The notes beneath the pieces are model-generated. The model saw only the letters and a list, made by a program, of their open reading frames with translations, had not been told where the DNA came from and made no database searches. A DNA stretch of 64,000 nucleotides from Athripsodes cinereus (lineage: Eukaryota > Arthropoda > Insecta > Trichoptera > Leptoceridae), in contig OX388329.1 in the NCBI GenBank assembly GCA_947579605.1, forward strand, positions 1-64,000, read 5' to 3'. A program made the translations under genes and the position numbers. Below are positions 1 through 10,159 of this stretch, one piece after another. Numbering within the stretch: position 1 is the first letter of the stretch; every line of letters starts with the position of its first letter.

Positions 1-3000
1 AACCTAACCTAACCTAACCTAACCTAACCTAACCTAACCTAACCTAACCTAACCTAACCTAACCTAACCTAACCTAACCTAACCTAACCTAACCTAACCT
101 AACCTAACCTAACCTAACCTAACCTAACCTAACCTAACCTAACCTAACCTAACCTAACCTAACCTAACCTAACCTAACCTAACCTAACCTAACCTAACCT
201 AACCTAACCTAACCTAACCTAACCTAACCTAACCTAACCTAACCTAACCTAACCTAACCTAACCTAACCTAACCTAACCTAACCTAACCTAACCTAACCT
301 AACCTAACCTAACCTAACCTAACCTAACCTAACCTAACCTAACCTAACCTAACCTAACCTAACCTAACCTAACCTAACCTAACCTAACCTAACCTAACCT
401 AACCTAACCTAACCTAACCTAACCTAACCTAACCTAACCTAACCTAACCTAACCTAACCTAACCTAACCTAACCTAACCTAACCTAACCTAACCTAACCT
501 AACCTAACCTAACCTAACCTAACCTAACCTAACCTAACCTAACCTAACCTAACCTAACCTAACCTAACCTAACCTAACCTAACCTAACCTAACCTAACCT
601 AACCTAACCTAACCTAACCTAACCTAACCTAACCTAACCTAACCTAACCTAACCTAACCTAACCTAACCTAACCTAACCTAACCTAACCTAACCTAACCT
701 AACCTAACCTAACCTAACCTAACCTAACCTAACCTAACCTAACCTAACCTAACCTAACCTAACCTAACCTAACCTAACCTAACCTAACCTAACCTAACCT
801 AACCTAACCTAACCTAACCTAACCTAACCTAACCTAACCTAACCTAACCTAACCTAACCTAACCTAACCTAACCTAACCTAACCTAACCTAACCTAACCT
901 AACCTAACCTAACCTAACCTAACCTAACCTAACCTAACCTAACCTAACCTAACCTAACCTAACCTAACCTAACCTAACCTAACCTAACCTAACCTAACCT
1001 AACCTAACCTAACCTAACCTAACCTAACCTAACCTAACCTAACCTAACCTAACCTAACCTAACCTAACCTAACCTAACCTAACCTAACCTAACCTAACCT
1101 AACCTAACCTAACCTAACCTAACCTAACCTAACCTAACCTAACCTAACCTAACCTAACCTAACCTAACCTAACCTAACCTAACCTAACCTAACCTAACCT
1201 AACCTAACCTAACCTAACCTAACCTAACCTAACCTAACCTAACCTAACCTAACCTAACCTAACCTAACCTAACCTAACCTAACCTAACCTAACCTAACCT
1301 AACCTAACCTAACCTAACCTAACCTAACCAACCTAACCTAACCTAACCTAACCTAACCTAACCTAACCTAACCTAACCTAACCTAACCTAACCTAACCTA
1401 ACCTAACCTAACCTAACCTAACCTAACCTAACCTAACCTAACCTAACCTAACCTAACCTAACCTAACCTAACCTAACCTAACCTAACCTAACCTAACCTA
1501 ACCTAACCTAACCTAACCTAACCTAACCTAACCTAACCTAACCTAACCTAACCTAACCTAACCTAACCTAACCTAACCTAACCTAACCTAACCTAACCTA
1601 ACCTAACCTAACCTAACCTAACCTAACCTAACCTAACCTAACCTAACCTAACCTAACCTAACCTAACCTAACCTAACCTAACCTAACCTAACCTAACCTA
1701 ACCTAACCTAACCTAACCTAACCTAACCTAACCTAACCTAACCTAACCTAACCTAACCTAACCTAACCTAACCTAACCTAACCTAACCTAACCTAACCTA
1801 ACCTAACCTAACCTAACCTAACCTAACCTAACCTAACCTAACCTAACCTAACCTAACCTAACCTAACCTAACCTAACCTAACCTAACCTAACCTAACCTA
1901 ACCTAACCTAACCTAACCTAACCTAACCTAACCTAACCTAACCTAACCTAACCTAACCTAACCTAACCTAACCTAACCTAACCTAACCTAACCTAACCTA
2001 ACCTAACCTAACCTAACCTAACCTAACCTAACCTAACCTAACCTAACCTAACCTAACCTAACCTAACCTAACCTAACCTAACCTAACCTAACCTAACCTA
2101 ACCTAACCTAACCTAACCTAACCTAACCTAACCTAACCTAACCTAACCTAACCTAACCTAACCTAACCTAACCTAACCTAACCTAACCTAACCTAACCTA
2201 ACCTAACCTAACCTAACCTAACCTAACCTAACCTAACCTAACCTAACCTAACCTAACCTAACCTAACCTAACCTAACCTAACCTAACCTAACCTAACCTA
2301 ACCTAACCTAACCTAACCTAACCTAACCTAACCTAACCTAACCTAACCTAACCTAACCTAACCTAACCTAACCTAACCTAACCTAACCTAACCTAACCTA
2401 ACCTAACCTAACCTAACCTAACCTAACCTAACCTAACCTAACCTAACCTAACCTAACCTAACCTAACCTAACCTAACCTAACCTAACCTAACCTAACCTA
2501 ACCTAACCTAACCTAACCTAACCTAACCTAACCTAACCTAACCTAACCTAACCTAACCTAACCTAACCTAACCTAACCTAACCTAACCTAACCTAACCTA
2601 ACCTAACCTAACCTAACCTAACCTAACCTAACCTAACCTAACCTAACCTAACCTAACCTAACCTAACCTAACCTAACCTAACCTAACCTAACCTAACCTA
2701 ACCTAACCTAACCTAACCTAACCTAACCTAACCTAACCTAACCTAACCTAACCTAACCTAACCTAACCTAACCTAACCTAACCTAACCTAACCTAACCTA
2801 ACCTAACCTAACCTAACCTAACCTAACCTAACCTAACCTAACCTAACCTAACCTAACCTAACCTAACCTAACCTAACCTAACCTAACCTAACCTAACCTA
2901 ACCTAACCTAACCTAACCTAACCTAACCTAACCTAACCTAACCTAACCTAACCTAACCTAACCTAACCTAACCTAACCTAACCTAACCTAACCTAACCTA

Positions 3001-3450
3001 ACCTAACCTAACCTAACCTAACCTAACCTAACCTAACCTAACCTAACCTAACCTAACCTAACCTAACCTAACCTAACCTAACCTAACCTAACCTAACCTA
3101 ACCTAACCTAACCTAACCTAACCTAACCTAACCTAACCTAACCTAACCTAACCTAACCTAACCTAACCTAACCTAACCTAACCTAACCTAACCTAACCTA
3201 ACCTAACCTAACCTAACCTAACCTAACCTAACCTAACCTAACCTAACCTAACCTAACCTAACCTAACCTAACCTAACCTAACCTAACCTAACCTAACCTA
3301 ACCTAACCTAACCTAACCTAACCTAACCTAACCTAACCTAACCTAACTAACCTAACCTAACCTAACCTAACCTAACCTAACCTAACCTAACCTAACCTAA
3401 CCTAACCTAACCTAACCTAACCTAACCTAACCTAACCTAACCTAACCTAA

Positions 3451-3452
<2 letters not shown>
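1..3452. repeat. Terminal telomeric array (AACCT)n, TTAGG type
   Basis: About 690 head-to-tail AACCT units (TTAGG on the minus strand), the canonical arthropod telomere repeat. The C-rich strand reads 5' to 3' from base 1, as expected for the left end of a chromosome. Only two irregular units are visible: near 1326-1329 a unit lacks its T, and near 3344-3347 a unit lacks one C. No other sequence is present. The array ends at the poly(T) of the first inserted element. Confidence 0.97.
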
Positions 3453-3484
<32 letters not shown>

Positions 3485-3509
3485 TAAGAAGGGGAAATCC
3501 GTCATGGAC

Positions 3510-3551
3510 ACCCAGTCAGTCAAGACTGGGTAGTGCCGGACTCTTACCGGC
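3510..3551 (-). other. E1 3' UTR tandem RNA hairpins
   Basis: In the element RNA (minus strand) two stem-loops lie 28 nt upstream of the poly(A). The first is GCCGG/CCGGC with a 7-nt loop (3551-3535). The second is ACCCAGUC/GACUGGGU, 8 perfect pairs with a 6-nt loop (3531-3510). The same pair occurs at the 3' ends of E3 and E4 with compensatory changes in the second stem. In the SART1 family 3' UTR structure is known to be needed for retrotransposition; an equivalent role here is inference. Confidence 0.75.
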
Positions 3552-3635
3552 TAAAACCCCTTCTTCTTCTTTGGGGCCCGGTTCCTACCTTACGGTCTAC
3601 CCAGGGCCTCAATTTTGTCTTAAATCACTTTTGTG

Positions 3636-6524
3636 TCATTCGTCATTTTGTCTTCTTCGTTCATCATCTTCCTTCTTTTTTATAATTTGCTCCATATATT
3701 CTGCGATAGTGTTCCACTCCCTGTGATTTCTGAGCATACAGTCTACTATGTTCTCTGGGGATAGATTCCCGCTTGTTGTCAAGTTGTGCTTCAGTCTTGA
3801 TCTGTGTTCATTCCACTCAGTGCATTGGAACAGTGTGTGTTCTGCATCATCTTTTTCTGTGCCACAGTATACACAGGCCTCTGTTTCTGCCTTGTTAATC
3901 TTTTTCAGGTACTCTCCGAAAACGCCGTGTCCCGTCATGCATTGGACCATCCTAAATGTTATCTCCCCGTGTTTCCGGTCCAACCAGGGCCTTATATCAC
4001 TTATGAGACGATGGGTCCATCGTCCTCTGTTAGACTCGTCCCATGTCTTCTGCCATTCCAGAATAGTGGTCTCCCTCTCTGCACGCTTTATTTCCTGTGT
4101 TAAAGGTCCCTCCCGGTAAAATAATCTTCCCCTTTCTTCCGCCAGTAAATTTGCGGGTATGATTCCGGCTATTACTAGAGCTGCGTCAGTAGAGACCGTT
4201 TTATAGGCTCTACATACCCTTAGGACCATGGGTCTCTGTCCATTTAGCAAAAGGTCTTTTTGATAATTATTCTTCAGTGTGTGTTGCCATACAGGGGCTG
4301 CATATAAAATTATTGATTGTGTTGCTAACGCTAACACCCTCCTCTTAATTTGCCCGGGACCACTTGTATTGGGCAGTAGGGTTGTCATAGCTCGTGTGGT
4401 TTTGTGTGCCTTGTTACACACATGATTCAGGTGTTTGGTAAAGGTTAATCCCTGATCCAGGGTAACACCAAGGTATACTGCTTCTCTTGATAGTTCTATT
4501 CTTTGTCCCTCGAATTCAAAACTTATATCGTTTGTTTTTCTATGTCGACTTAGGATTATTGCAACAGTTTTTTGTGGAGCAACGCTGAGCTTATTTCTTT
4601 TCATCCAGTGTCCAATATTGTGAAGTGTGGCATTTGTCTTCGCGATTAACTCGTTTTTTGTTACGGCTGTTACGGAGACCGCTAAATCATCCGCATAACA
4701 TACGAGCTTTACATCTTCTGGTACTTTTACTTTCATAACATCGTCGTACAGCAGGTTCCACAGTGTCGGTCCCAGCACGGATCCCTGGGGCACCCCTCCT
4801 CCTATCTCCATTTCGGTATCTCTTTCCAGAATGACTTTCCTGTCTGTTAGGTAGTCTTCTACGATGTTGCATACGCCGCGGTCGATTTCCAATCCTCGCA
4901 TTTTTTCAACCAAAATGCCCCAAGAAGCCGTGTTGAAAGCGTTCTTTACGTCCACCAGTATCAGCACGTTGAGCCTTTTTGCCTCTCGTGCCGCGCCTGC
5001 TAACGCTTGGACGCTCATTATTGCATCCACTGTGGTTTTCCCTTTCCTAAATCCATATTGTGATTCACTCAGGCCCCCATTTTTTTCTATGTCTTTAATT
5101 AATTTTTCGTTTATAATAGACTCAAACAATTTAGCTATCACATTTATGAGGCATATGGGTCTGAATTTTATTTCTTCTGCTGGGTTTTTTCTGGGTTTCT
5201 CTATTAGCACCAGTTTTGCTTTTTTCCACTCTTCTGGAAATGTTCCGTTTTCATATAGATCTCCAAAAAGGTTTTTGAAGTATCCTATGCTGTGGGTAGC
5301 AAGTTCTTTTATAACTCCAGGAGAGATATTGTCTGGTCCGGGGGCTTTCCCAATTTTTATTCTCTTCACTGCTCTCTCCAATTCATCTTTAGTGATTTCT
5401 AAATCGTCGTTTCTCTCGACATTTCTCCGGTTTCTTCTTAAAGTGTTACACTCAGGACCCATGAATAGTTCCTTAAATATTTCTATCTTCCGCTCTATGG
5501 AAATACTTGTAACCGGACTAGCGGTGCGAAGTTGGCTTTTCACAATTTTGTAGGCATCTCCAAAGATGTCATTGTCCAGTTTCTCACAAAGAGAATTCCA
5601 TGCTTGGTGTTTTTCTTTTGCAATGCTCTTTTTTAGTGCATTTTTTGCGTCTTTATAGATTTTTTCTTTTTGTTGTCGCTCTATTCCGTTTTTAGTTCTT
5701 TGATAGAGCCTTCTTTTTCTTTTGACGTCTTGTATGTTTTCTTGAATGTTGACTGTCCACCAATAAGGCAATTTATTTCCTTCCTCACTTCGCACTTTCG
5801 GCGTGCTTCTCTTGTAGGCTGTCTCTATAGCTCTGGCGCAGATTTGCGGGGTTATTTCTTCATCCATCGTCAGGTCCATAAATTCTCTTTTCAGAGTGTC
5901 AAAGTTTGTGGCTCCAAAGATTTTCCTCTGATTGTTTCTTCCTTCATTTGCACCCTTGATAGTAGTCAGGACATAGAGGTGATCACTAAGTGTCTCGTCT
6001 TCCAGGGTTTCCCACGACGTTCCTTCTCTCACCGTACTATCACAGGCCAATGTTACGTCAATATAGGACGCCCCATTTGGTCTCACACATGTGGGAGTTT
6101 TTCCATCGTTTAGAATGTTTAAATTCTGAGTACTTGCCCAGTTAAACAGCTCTTTGCCCTTTGTATTTGTAATATTGCCTCCCCATGAAGGGTGTTTAGC
6201 GTTTAGGTCTCCCGCCACAATGTATTTGTAGTATTTGTTATTGTCCATGTCTTGCTTAATTTTACCCAGTATCGATTCAAATTCCGCCAGATCGCATTTG
6301 TTTGGACTCAAATACAGGCTATATATAATTTTTCCCTCTATCTTAATTCTAACGGCACCTTCAAACTCTTTGTATTCCAGTATCTTATGTTTTCGGCTAG
6401 TATTTATTATAGCTGCGTCCTTTCTTGCATCAGAGTACAGGTGTTTTCCTCGACATTTGTTTTTGTTTGGTTCACTTATAACTAGAAAGTCACATACTTT
6501 TTCGGCCGCCACAGCCAGAGCCAT
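3636..6524 (-). CDS. E1 ORF2: apurinic-like endonuclease + reverse transcriptase
   Basis: A 962-residue frame encodes the enzymes for target-primed reverse transcription. Endonuclease motifs are GDLNAKHP (residues 105-112) and SDH (180-182). RT motifs are GKAPGPD (about 392-398), LVDVKNAF (523-530), GGGVPQGSVLGPTLWN (575-590) and YADD (610-613). A C-terminal CCHC-like motif (CVYCGTEKDDAEHTLFQC) lies near residue 890. No RNase H domain is seen. The first ATG (6524) lies inside the endonuclease. The conserved N-terminal motif LLQINVGR is encoded upstream, and the frame is open only back to 6611, where a TGA sits, with no ATG in between. The true ORF2 start must therefore be non-AUG, coupled, or reached by a -1 shift from ORF1. 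No internal stop is present. Confidence 0.88.
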   Translation of the reverse strand: MALAVAAEKVCDFLVISEPNKNKCRGKHLYSDARKDAAIINTSRKHKILEYKEFEGAVRIKIEGKIIYSLYLSPNKCDLAEFESILGKIKQDMDNNKYYKYIVAGDLNAKHPSWGGNITNTKGKELFNWASTQNLNILNDGKTPTCVRPNGASYIDVTLACDSTVREGTSWETLEDETLSDHLYVLTTIKGANEGRNNQRKIFGATNFDTLKREFMDLTMDEEITPQICARAIETAYKRSTPKVRSEEGNKLPYWWTVNIQENIQDVKRKRRLYQRTKNGIERQQKEKIYKDAKNALKKSIAKEKHQAWNSLCEKLDNDIFGDAYKIVKSQLRTASPVTSISIERKIEIFKELFMGPECNTLRRNRRNVERNDDLEITKDELERAVKRIKIGKAPGPDNISPGVIKELATHSIGYFKNLFGDLYENGTFPEEWKKAKLVLIEKPRKNPAEEIKFRPICLINVIAKLFESIINEKLIKDIEKNGGLSESQYGFRKGKTTVDAIMSVQALAGAAREAKRLNVLILVDVKNAFNTASWGILVEKMRGLEIDRGVCNIVEDYLTDRKVILERDTEMEIGGGVPQGSVLGPTLWNLLYDDVMKVKVPEDVKLVCYADDLAVSVTAVTKNELIAKTNATLHNIGHWMKRNKLSVAPQKTVAIILSRHRKTNDISFEFEGQRIELSREAVYLGVTLDQGLTFTKHLNHVCNKAHKTTRAMTTLLPNTSGPGQIKRRVLALATQSIILYAAPVWQHTLKNNYQKDLLLNGQRPMVLRVCRAYKTVSTDAALVIAGIIPANLLAEERGRLFYREGPLTQEIKRAERETTILEWQKTWDESNRGRWTHRLISDIRPWLDRKHGEITFRMVQCMTGHGVFGEYLKKINKAETEACVYCGTEKDDAEHTLFQCTEWNEHRSRLKHNLTTSGNLSPENIVDCMLRNHREWNTIAEYMEQIIKKKEDDERRRQNDE

Positions 6525-6553
6525 GTCGTGAGCAGCTGCACACCGTCCAACAT

Positions 6554-8548
6554 TTATTTGGAGTAACTTGATGCCTTGGACTCTTGAGACCTTTTTCTGT
6601 TCTCTCTTTCCTCATTTAGAGCTTTCCTGAGAGCAAGACATTTACCATCTCCCGCTGCATGGCCATCCAGTTTGCAGAGCGGGCAGTATGGTTTTTCTTC
6701 GCATTTTTCTGCCTTATGTCCCTCCTTAGAGCAGTTACGGCAGCATCTTGATCGGTCCTCTTCCCTGCATTTTGCGGCTCTGTGTCCGTATGCCCAACAT
6801 CTGAAGCACTTGATTAGGTCTATCCTTTCTCTGACTGGACACATACTCAGCCCGATGCGGAGATAGTTTTCCGCCAGAATTTTCTTTGCATCCTCTGCGT
6901 GTATGAAAACCGTTGCCACTTGGGTTCCATATCTCGCCGGTCTCAGTGGCTTTACTTTCAACTGGTCGGCATGGTCGACTTTTCCAGTTACCATAATTGA
7001 CTCTTTGACCTCTTCGTCATTTGTTATTGCGTCTATGCCAGCTATGTGCAGGGTTTTTGATCTTCTATTAATCACTTTGAGGCCTTTGCCCTTTACAATC
7101 TTTTTTAGTGATTCCGATATGTTTGCGTCCTTTTTCACATTCAGAATAATCTGTCCGTTCCTTGTTTCTCTGATATTTGTTATTGAGTTCCTCTCGTCCT
7201 GGGTAAGACTTTTCTTCATTCTCATCAGAGTTTCCGCGTAGGTTCCTTTTTCAGTGTCTATGATTATTCTTTCTCCTTGATCTTTTTTAGCTTGGGGCTC
7301 CCTTCTTTTTGATCGGGCCAGTTTTAAAGTCACTTTTATTCCTGATCCACGGAAGAGGAATTCTGTCATCTTTCTGAGTGTATCAGCCTCCATCGCGAAT
7401 GATGAGGCGATAGTAAGACTGTGCACATTTTTGACAGAGACCTTCTCCTTTATTTCTTTGAGAATATTAAATGTTTTTTCTCTTGGGTCTTGTTTCTTAT
7501 CAATGTCCTGTGTGAAGAAGAACAGGATATTCCTAGATGATTCTTCAACTTTCGACCCTATCTTGACGTGAGACCTCTGTTCCATCTCAATGTAGTTCCC
7601 CTCTTTACCTGTTATTCTTTCCACTCCATCTAGCTTCGGATATCTATTTTGAATTCTCTTGGTCAGGCTGTTAGAATTTTCCTCGTCAGACATGATGAAA
7701 GAGATATGCTCGGTCTTCAGATTAAATATATCTTCATAGTTTGTATCGACATTCTGGTAACAGTTTTCTGACCAGCGGTTGTTGCCAATCTTTGTGAATT
7801 CCTCGTAGGAATCGCTTGATTTAAGCTCACTCAGATCGCGAATCTCGTTCTGCGTATTCTGTTCAATGATTTTTCTTTCCAGACTTTGCATTCTCTCTTC
7901 TTGCTTCTGTTTGTATTCATGAAACTCCCTCCGAAGATCCTTTAGCTCCTCTTCATTATTCTTTACTCTTGAAGCTGCCTGAAATACCAGATTTTGGATT
8001 TCACCGGCAAGCTTTTTGACTTCTTTATGTACGTTTTTGTTAGTTCGAACAAAAATGCACAGCTCATCTACTTTGCGATCCAGGTCATCAAGCCCCGCCT
8101 CCGCAATTACGGCTTTCTCCTGTGCTGGACTGGATCGCTTCTTTCGTTTGTTAGCTCTACCTTTAGACGGAGTGAGAGTAAAGACATCACTTTCATCGTT
8201 ACTGTTTTCGGTGGTGGTCGGGGATCTCCCTTCCCCACCCCTTTTACTTTCATTATCTTGAGAGTCCTGAAGGATATCTATCTGTTTAACCACTTTCAGT
8301 GTCCTGGTATCCATTTGAGATCCCGGTGGGGTTCGTCGAATGGAGTCCCTCCTCTTGAATGGATCTCCACATTCTTCCTCTCTCTTCGCCGCCTTCTCAC
8401 CTATCTCATAGCGCTGCAAAATATTCGATCGATTCTTGCCCTCCCCAGAGTCCGAGGGGCAGCCCGAAGAAACTTCGGGGGGGGATTCTCCACTGCTTAG
8501 AGCAGCGGTACCCCCCTGGGGTATGTCCATGTTTGAATTCGACGTCAT
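6554..8548 (-). CDS. E1 ORF1: gag-like nucleic-acid-binding protein
   Basis: A 664-residue frame starts at ATG 8548. The N-terminal 80 residues are Ser/Gly/Pro-rich and nearly identical to those of E3, then the two proteins diverge. A predicted coiled-coil region (charged, about 150-240) precedes a gag-like core. Near the C-terminus are three zinc knuckles: CFRCWAYGHRAAKC, CCRNCSKEGHKAEKC and CPLCKLDGHAAGDGKC. ORF1 proteins of R1-clade elements form RNPs and target the RNA to the nucleus and telomere; that role is by family. The stop TAA (6556-6554) overlaps the upstream part of the ORF2 frame by about 58 nt in the -1 frame. Confidence 0.88.
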   Translation of the reverse strand: MTSNSNMDIPQGGTAALSSGESPPEVSSGCPSDSGEGKNRSNILQRYEIGEKAAKREEECGDPFKRRDSIRRTPPGSQMDTRTLKVVKQIDILQDSQDNESKRGGEGRSPTTTENSNDESDVFTLTPSKGRANKRKKRSSPAQEKAVIAEAGLDDLDRKVDELCIFVRTNKNVHKEVKKLAGEIQNLVFQAASRVKNNEEELKDLRREFHEYKQKQEERMQSLERKIIEQNTQNEIRDLSELKSSDSYEEFTKIGNNRWSENCYQNVDTNYEDIFNLKTEHISFIMSDEENSNSLTKRIQNRYPKLDGVERITGKEGNYIEMEQRSHVKIGSKVEESSRNILFFFTQDIDKKQDPREKTFNILKEIKEKVSVKNVHSLTIASSFAMEADTLRKMTEFLFRGSGIKVTLKLARSKRREPQAKKDQGERIIIDTEKGTYAETLMRMKKSLTQDERNSITNIRETRNGQIILNVKKDANISESLKKIVKGKGLKVINRRSKTLHIAGIDAITNDEEVKESIMVTGKVDHADQLKVKPLRPARYGTQVATVFIHAEDAKKILAENYLRIGLSMCPVRERIDLIKCFRCWAYGHRAAKCREEDRSRCCRNCSKEGHKAEKCEEKPYCPLCKLDGHAAGDGKCLALRKALNEERENRKRSQESKASSYSK

Positions 8549-8823
8549 ATCATAAAACTCTTCCGCTGTTTTGTTTTAGGCCAGCTCCTATAGAATCTCC
8601 CGTTAACGAACGGGTATTGACAGATTCATGCCACCTTTTTTTTTTAGGGTGAGGTCCCTTAGGGCACGTCTAACATGCATGTAGACTAACAGGCAAGCCC
8701 ATGCCTAGGATTTTTGGTTCGCCCCGAGTATTTCATTTCCTCGGTACCACACATATCTGTGAGGCATTCCTCTATCCACCACCCGAGGAGGCGCCAGATG
8801 GGGGATCCCGTACCCCGCACGGG
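8549..8823 (-). promoter_or_regulatory. E1 5' UTR / internal promoter region
   Basis: This 275-nt leader precedes ORF1 and begins CCCGTGCGGGGTACGGG, which folds as CCCGT/ACGGG around a 7-nt loop directly at the element's 5' terminus. It also contains an A10 run (8645-8636). It is nearly identical to the 5' UTR of E3. Non-LTR elements normally carry their promoter here; no specific promoter motif was recognised. Confidence 0.6.
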
Positions 8824-9582
8824 AACCTAACCTAACCTAACCTAACCTAACCTAACCTAACCTAACCTAACCTAACCTAACCTAACCTAACCTAACCTAA
8901 CCTAACCTAACCTAACCTAACCTAACCTAACCTAACCTAACCTAACCTAACCTAACCTAACCTAACCTAACCTAACCTAACCTAACCTAACCTAACCTAA
9001 CCTAACCTAACCTAACCTAACCTAACCTAACCTAACCTAACCTAACCTAACCTAACCTAACCTAACCTAACCTAACCTAACCTAACCTAACCTAACCTAA
9101 CCTAACCTAACCTAACCTAACCTAACCTAACCTAACCTAACCTAACCTAACCTAACCTAACCTAACCTAACCTAACCTAACCTAACCTAACCTAACCTAA
9201 CCTAACCTAACCTAACCTAACCTAACCTAACCTAACCTAACCTAACCTAACCTAACCTAACCTAACCTAACCTAACCTAACCTAACCTAACCTAACCTAA
9301 CCTAACCTAACCTAACCTAACCTAACCTAACCTAACCTAACCTAACCTAACCTAACCTAACCTAACCTAACCTAACCTAACCTAACCTAACCTAACCTAA
9401 CCTAACCTAACCTAACCTAACCTAACCTAACCTAACCTAACCTAACCTAACCTAACCTAACCTAACCTAACCTAACCTAACCTAACCTAACCTAACCTAA
9501 CCTAACCTAACCTAACCTAACCTAACCTAACCTAACCTAACCTAACCTAACCTAACCTAACCTAACCTAACCTAACCTAACC
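8824..9582. repeat. Interstitial telomeric array (AACCT)n between E1 and E2
   Basis: About 152 uninterrupted AACCT units, the target DNA of the flanking elements. No irregular unit was seen. Confidence 0.96.
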
Positions 9583-10159
9583 AGTCGCGTAGTGTTCGTC
9601 GCGGAGTGAAGACGTCTCCCCGGCAAAGAAGCCGGCACCGCTGGAATTAAATTATTTAATAAATCCGTGCGAGTTTATATCAAAAAGGTCGTAAGCGCCA
9701 TTGTATCGCTGATCGTCGTGGAGAGTGGTTGTGTGGAGCCGGAGATCTCTCTCAGTGTTTGTTTGTTAGTTGTGAACATTTTAATAAACATTTGAGTGCA
9801 CACAGTGAAGGAGGAAAAATTTCCTGAAAATTGTGAAAAACTGAAAACTTCTTGGACACGTAGAAAGTCGGAAAAGCTCGGAAAAATCGAGGAAAAACCC
9901 GGAAAATTCTTTTTCAGGGTTTTCAGGATTTTCAGGAGTACGTGCTGGACCGATCGTTGATGTCTAATTGACTCAACGTGTCACAGTGGTTGCATGATTT
10001 AAGGAGTAATTGGGAAAAAACCCACTCGTTGAACTCTTTTCATACAAAATTGAAAACACTTTTGTGAATATCACTCTTTTACATAATAGTTCAGAGTTAA
10101 GCATTGAAGCGCTCATTTGGTTTGTTCTTTTTGTTTCTGACATCGAAATTGAGTAAGAA
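9583..10159 (+). promoter_or_regulatory. E2 5' UTR
   Basis: A 577-nt leader with no long ORF. A short stretch at about 9870-9945 is rich in GGAAAA followed by TTTTCAGG units and is partly self-complementary (GGAAAAACCCGGAAAA against TTTTCAGGGTTTT). Otherwise no recognised motif. Confidence 0.5.

Larger units (their letters stand above)
3453..8823 (-). mobile_element. E1: full-length telomere-inserted non-LTR retrotransposon (R1 clade, TRAS/SART-like)
   Basis: A 5.37-kb element lies between telomeric arrays. On the minus strand it reads GGTT-flanked 5' UTR (8823-8549), ORF1 gag-like protein, ORF2 endonuclease/RT, a 3' UTR of about 150 nt with two hairpins, and a 30-nt poly(A) (3482-3453). Both flanks are uninterrupted AACCT units. 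The 5' junction is GGG|AACCT on the plus strand and the 3' junction is AACC|poly(T). E3 has exactly the same junctions, which fits site-specific target-primed insertion into TTAGG repeats. Transcription points toward the chromosome tip. Both ORFs are open, so this copy may be recent or active. Assignment to the telomere-specific R1 group rests on location plus domain order, not on a phylogeny. Confidence 0.9.

Noticed and set aside
1..3452. Regular short repeats as a possible CRISPR-like or satellite array
   Set aside because: The unit is a 5-bp telomere repeat without spacers, at the contig end, in a eukaryotic context.
3748..6531. Plus-strand open frames across E1 (for example 4864-5553)
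   Set aside because: They are antisense shadows of the intact RT frame. Their translations lack motifs and are Leu/Ser/Phe-rich. The same applies to antisense frames in the other elements.
8700..8823. HDV-like self-cleaving ribozyme in the E1/E3 5' UTR
   Set aside because: Some phrases recall HDV-like loops (GCGCCTCCTCGG), but I could not pair a P1 helix with the 5' terminus, so it is only listed as something to test.
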